From assembly GCA_016715285.1 (NCBI GenBank), contig JADKAO010000008.1, forward strand, positions 117,109 to 181,108: 64,000 nt of DNA. The letters are read 5' to 3'. A program made the position numbers and the translations under genes. Under the pieces are notes generated by a model, which ran no database searches, was not told the origin of the DNA, and saw nothing but the letters and a program-made list of their open reading frames with translations. Of the stretch, positions 61,110 through 64,000 are shown piece after piece. Origin of the DNA: Actinomycetales bacterium (GTDB lineage Bacteria > Actinomycetota > Actinomycetes > Actinomycetales > Dermatophilaceae). Position 1 is the first letter of the stretch; each line of letters starts with the position of its first letter.

Positions 61110-61481
61110 CTAGCGCGGTCGACGGGTCATCGCAATGGGGGTGACTGCATCGATGGAGTGGGGTGCTGGTCGTCGGCCGGGCCGCATCGAAGCCACGCCA
61201 GCCAGCCGCTGGATCGCGGCCACGTGACCACAAAACGCATGGCGGCCCGCGTCGGTCATGGCCACGACGGTGAATGTCCGGCTGCCGTCCCGGTACCGTC
61301 GCAAGGACACATAGCCAGCGTGCTCAAGGGCCTTGAGGTGTTTGGACAGCGCCGAGTCACTGATGCCTAGGCTCTCGCGGAGGCGAGCAAACTCCGCCTC
61401 AACGACGGCCGCGAGCATCCCCGACAACTGCAGCCGGGTGCGCTCGTGCATGACCTCGTCAAACAGCGGCTGCGGGCTCAC
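61110..61481 (-). CDS. Winged-helix DNA-binding regulator
   Basis: A 123-residue protein with a winged helix of the HTH_34/MarR-ArsR type (LRESLGISDSALSKHLKALEHAGYVSL, read in parts, near residues 33-59) and a basic tail. The GTG at 61479-61481 is set by TAGGAT ending 7 nt upstream on the minus strand. Divergent from mscR; may regulate it, but such proteins are often unlinked to neighbours. Confidence 0.82.
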   Translation of the reverse strand: MSPQPLFDEVMHERTRLQLSGMLAAVVEAEFARLRESLGISDSALSKHLKALEHAGYVSLRRYRDGSRTFTVVAMTDAGRHAFCGHVAAIQRLAGVASMRPGRRPAPHSIDAVTPIAMTRRPR

Positions 61482-61649
61482 AGCCTGAATCCTAGGTGCG
61501 ACTTCCCCGGGGCATCGCCGCCTCACCAGACGCCCGTTTGCCCCAGAGGAAAGCTGCGACGTCGGTGCCCCAGAACGGAAACTGTGCTCACCGGCATACC
61601 CGCCTCTTGCTTTAGACCCGTGCCGTGGAGTGTCCTTGCCTTAAGCGCC

Positions 61650-61663
61650 CTGAGGGGCCTCAG
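61650..61663. promoter_or_regulatory. Palindrome upstream of mscR
   Basis: CTGAGG-GG-CCTCAG is a near-perfect palindrome 28 bp before the mscR start in a 210-bp divergent region. A candidate operator for the adjacent winged-helix regulator; evidence is only positional. Confidence 0.3.
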
Positions 61664-61691
61664 CAAACGTTGCGACCACGCAGGAGGAACC

Positions 61692-62831
61692 ATGCCGCAG
61701 ACCGTCAAAGGTGTCATTGCTCGCGCGAAGGGAGCGCCCGTCGAAGTTGTCGACATCGTCGTGCCCGACCCGGGGCCGGGCGAGGCGGTCGTGGCGATTC
61801 AGGCGTGCGGGGTGTGCCACACCGACCTGCACTACCGCGAGGGCGGCATCAACGACGACTTCCCGTTCCTGCTGGGGCACGAGGCGGCCGGCGTCGTCGA
61901 GGCCGTCGGCCCTGGGGTCACCGAGGTCACGCCAGGAGACTTCGTCATCCTCAACTGGCGCGCCGTCTGCGGCCAATGCCGGGCGTGTCTCAAGGGCAAG
62001 CCGTGGTACTGCTTCGCGACCCACAACGCCAAGCAGAAGATGACTATCGCGTCGGGCGAGGGCGCGGGCACGGAGCTCAGCCCCGCGCTGGGGATCGGTG
62101 CCTTCATCGAGAAGACACTCGTCGCCGCTGGGCAATGCACCAAGGTCACCGAAGCCGATGCGGCGGCGGTCGGGTTGCTCGGCTGCGGCGTCATGGCTGG
62201 GTTTGGTGCGGCGGTCAACACCGGCGGGATCCGTCGGGGCGACTCGATCGCGGTCATTGGCTGTGGCGGCGTGGGCAATGCCGCGATTGCGGGGGCGGCA
62301 ACCGTTGGTGCGACGACGATCATCGCGGTCGACGTCGATGACCGGAAGCTCGAGGCTGCGCGCCGGTTCGGCGCAACGCACACGGTCAACTCGCGCTCGG
62401 AGGACGCGGTGGAGGCGATCCGCGCGCTCACGGGTGGACATGGCGCGGATGTGGTGGTCGAGGCCGTCGGGCGTCCGGAGACCTACGAGCAGGCGTTCTA
62501 CGCGCGCGACCTCGCTGGCACCGTCGTTCTCGTGGGGGTGCCGACACCGGACAAGCAGGTCACCCTCCCGATGATCGAGATCTTCGGCCGCGGCGGCGCG
62601 CTCAAGTCGAGTTGGTATGGCGACTGCCTGCCCTCCCGCGACTTCCCGATGCTCGTCGACCTCTACCGCCAGGGCCGCTTCCCGCTCGGCGATTTTGTGT
62701 CCGAGCGCATCGGCCTCGGCGATGTCGAAGCCGCCTTCGACAAGATGCACCGCGGCGAGGTGCTGCGCTCGGTCGTCGAGCTCACGGCACCAGCCGACAA
62801 CCCCGATGGCCCCAAGACCAAGGAGCAGTGA
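61692..62831 (+). CDS. mscR: Mycothiol-dependent formaldehyde dehydrogenase / S-nitrosomycothiol reductase
   Basis: A 379-residue zinc alcohol dehydrogenase. Catalytic zinc site CGVCHTDLHYREGG and FLLGHEAAGVVEAVG, structural-zinc cysteines NWRAVCGQCRACLKG, and Rossmann motif IGCGGVGNAAIAGA. The sequence is close to MscR/AdhE2, which oxidises S-hydroxymethyl-mycothiol and reduces MSNO. AGGAGG precedes the ATG. The MBL gene follows 2 bp later. Confidence 0.9.
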   Translation: MPQTVKGVIARAKGAPVEVVDIVVPDPGPGEAVVAIQACGVCHTDLHYREGGINDDFPFLLGHEAAGVVEAVGPGVTEVTPGDFVILNWRAVCGQCRACLKGKPWYCFATHNAKQKMTIASGEGAGTELSPALGIGAFIEKTLVAAGQCTKVTEADAAAVGLLGCGVMAGFGAAVNTGGIRRGDSIAVIGCGGVGNAAIAGAATVGATTIIAVDVDDRKLEAARRFGATHTVNSRSEDAVEAIRALTGGHGADVVVEAVGRPETYEQAFYARDLAGTVVLVGVPTPDKQVTLPMIEIFGRGGALKSSWYGDCLPSRDFPMLVDLYRQGRFPLGDFVSERIGLGDVEAAFDKMHRGEVLRSVVELTAPADNPDGPKTKEQ

Positions 62832-62833
62832 GT

Positions 62834-63499
62834 ATGCCGTCCCTTGACCCCGCGACCCTCCCCACCTCTGCCGGTGGTGTCCGAGTCGAGCATCTCGTCA
62901 CGTCGGGCACGTTCAGCCTCGACGGCGGGACGTGGGAGGTCGACAACAACGTGTGGATCCTTGGTGACGACACTCAATGCGTCGTCTTTGATGCCCCGCA
63001 CGTCAGCGCACCGATTCTTGACGCGATTGGCGACCGGACCCTGCTCGCGATCCTCTGCACCCACGCGCACGACGACCACATCACCGCGGTTGGTGAGTTG
63101 CGCGCGGCGACTGGTGCCTCGGCATACCTGCATCCGGACGACCGAGTCCTCTGGGATCGGGTCTACGACGTCGCGCCCGACCGCGAGTTGGCCGACGGCG
63201 AGACTCTGCCCGTCGGTGACGTCGAGGTGCAGGTCCTGCACACCCCGGGCCACGCGCCGGGAGCCTGCTGCTTTTATGTGCCGGCCCTGGGGGTGCTCTT
63301 CTCCGGTGACACGCTCTTCAATGGCGGGCCCGGCGCGACGGGGAGGTCGTTCAGTGATTTCCCGACGATCATCGAGTCGGTGTCAGGCCGGTTGTTTGCG
63401 TTGCCGGACGACACCGTGGTGCTGACCGGACACGGCGACGCGACAACGATCGGCGATGAGCGCCCGCACCTGCAGGAGTGGATCGACCGGGGCCACTGA
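62834..63499 (+). CDS. MBL-fold metallo-hydrolase paired with mscR
   Basis: A 221-residue glyoxalase II-like hydrolase with the metal motif CTHAHDDHITAV and later HTPGHAPGACCFYV and LFSGDTLFNGG. Its coupling to mscR suggests it hydrolyses S-formyl-mycothiol, completing formaldehyde detoxification. Confidence 0.88.
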   Translation: MPSLDPATLPTSAGGVRVEHLVTSGTFSLDGGTWEVDNNVWILGDDTQCVVFDAPHVSAPILDAIGDRTLLAILCTHAHDDHITAVGELRAATGASAYLHPDDRVLWDRVYDVAPDRELADGETLPVGDVEVQVLHTPGHAPGACCFYVPALGVLFSGDTLFNGGPGATGRSFSDFPTIIESVSGRLFALPDDTVVLTGHGDATTIGDERPHLQEWIDRGH

Positions 63500-63528
63500 C
63501 ACCCCGCACTGACCACCCACCCTCTCCG

Positions 63529-63616
63529 CGATTCGATACCCATTCACCAGGCCTACCTCGCCCTCGGGCATCGAATGGCGGGGGGTAATCGAATGGCGCA
63601 GGAATATCGACTGGCG
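63529..63616. repeat. 18-bp-period tandem repeats with one inverted copy
   Basis: ATCGAATGGCG occurs at 63570-63580 and 63588-63598 and, with one change (ATCGACTGGCG), at 63606-63616: an exact 18-bp period. An inverted relative, CGATTCGATACCC (63529-63541), faces the first copy. The block fills most of the 211-bp gap between convergent genes and is related to the hairpin at 15149-15198. Confidence 0.6.
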
Positions 63617-63710
63617 GCGGGGCCACTCGCGAGGGAAGTTCGGCGGACAAGGCGACGCCACGGCATACCTGCTCGGTCTGCCGTGGCGTCGTCCCCCTGT
63701 GTGGAGGTCG

Positions 63711-63938
63711 TCAGTCCGTGACTGCGCGCTTTACGTCGTGCGCGGCTTCCTTGACGTGCTCTGCAGTGTCGTGCGCAGCGTCTTTGACGTGCTCGCCAGC
63801 CTGCTTCGCGTCCGCGGAAGCCTGGTCGGCGCGGCCCTCGGCCTCAAGGCGCTCGTTGCCGGTCACCTTGCCAAGGCCTTCCTTGACGTGTCCCTTGGCT
63901 TCTTCGGCTGCGTTGTGGATCTTGTCCATGGCACCCAT
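63711..63938 (-). CDS. CsbD-family stress protein
   Basis: A 75-residue, highly charged protein (MDKIHNAAEEAKGHVKEGLG; KVTGNERLEAEGRADQASAD) of the CsbD family, usually general-stress induced. Predicted helical and unstructured in solution. AAAGGAG precedes the ATG. A GTATGCCG motif lies near its end. Confidence 0.88.
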   Translation of the reverse strand: MGAMDKIHNAAEEAKGHVKEGLGKVTGNERLEAEGRADQASADAKQAGEHVKDAAHDTAEHVKEAAHDVKRAVTD

Positions 63939-64000
63939 GTGGTCTCCTTTGGTTTCGGGCGGAGCCTGCTGCCCTCACCTTCACTCTAAGAAGGACGTCT

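Larger units (their letters stand above)
1..64000. repeat. Dispersed octamer GTATGCCG / CGGCATAC, about 100 copies
   Basis: By eye I count 103 copies (53 as GTATGCCG, 50 as CGGCATAC), one per about 620 bp, versus about 2-3 expected at this GC content. Copies lie in all reading phases and between genes, often with G before and T or G after. Examples: 4703, 8489, 20633, 29673, 41033, 53793, 58690. Sparse stretches: 33.1-36.3 kb (pstASC) and 36.7-39.4 kb (ppk1). Confidence 0.85.

Noticed and set aside
63570..63616. CRISPR array
   Set aside because: Repeat units are 11 bp with 7-bp spacing, far too short, and no cas genes are present.
1..64000. GTATGCCG as Chi or KOPS
   Set aside because: Those motifs are strongly oriented along a replichore; here the two orientations are 53 to 50.

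Overview
The window is a gene-dense, high-GC chromosomal segment of an actinomycete. Evidence for this is the mycothiol genes (mshA, mshD, a mycothiol-dependent aldehyde dehydrogenase), GlnR, SenX3-RegX3, CarD, a type VII (ESX) secretion locus and many leaderless starts. Gene content and order resemble Micrococcales of the Intrasporangiaceae/Dermatophilaceae type, but that placement is an inference. I see no insertion sequence, prophage or CRISPR array. Two tRNA genes (Ser-CGA and Lys-TTT) are present.

Layout. 1-5128: a minus-strand branched-chain amino acid type (Liv) ABC uptake operon with an acyl-CoA synthetase gene inside it, divergent from an IclR regulator (5207) and a degenerate acetyl-CoA-synthetase-like protein. 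7.9-16.4 kb: YbaK-like deacylase, argS, a cupin protein, transhydrogenase pntAB, a PH-domain membrane protein, a 56-residue membrane protein, upp and tadA. 16.5-16.8 kb: the tRNAs. 16.9-31.7 kb: an ESX locus with eccC, two 11-TM EccD proteins, two small Esx-like proteins, two further candidate substrates or partners, a frameshifted eccB and a mycosin lacking its catalytic serine. 31.8-36 kb: pstSCAB behind a PHO box, with a frameshift in pstC. 36-41 kb: glnR, an in-frame mshD-ppk1 fusion and mutT1. 41-46 kb: MoaD-like protein, membrane protein, DsrE, nitrobindin, Fur family, YgfZ, BKACE enzyme. 45.6-57.3 kb: XRE regulator and HbhA-like protein, asparaginase, dtd, mshA, ybjN, gpmA, MFS exporter, phoU and senX3-regX3. 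This last part is reminiscent of mycobacterial gene order. 57.3-64 kb: lipoprotein, carD, ispD, SDR, ispF, a winged-helix regulator, mscR with an MBL hydrolase, and csbD.

Functional links. Phosphate genes (pst, phoU, senX3-regX3, ppk1) lie within 26 kb, with PHO-box-like direct repeats before pstS and between phoU and senX3. Mycothiol synthesis (mshA, mshD) and use (mscR plus hydrolase) are also nearby. ispD and ispF feed the MEP isoprenoid pathway.

Most striking signal. The octamer GTATGCCG (reverse complement CGGCATAC) occurs about 100 times in 64 kb, where about 2-3 would be expected from base composition. It is almost equally common on both strands, falls in all reading phases and between genes, and several copies form close inverted pairs. 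This resembles DNA-uptake-sequence or HIP1-type genome-wide motifs more than strand-biased Chi or KOPS sites, and nothing else in the window explains it.
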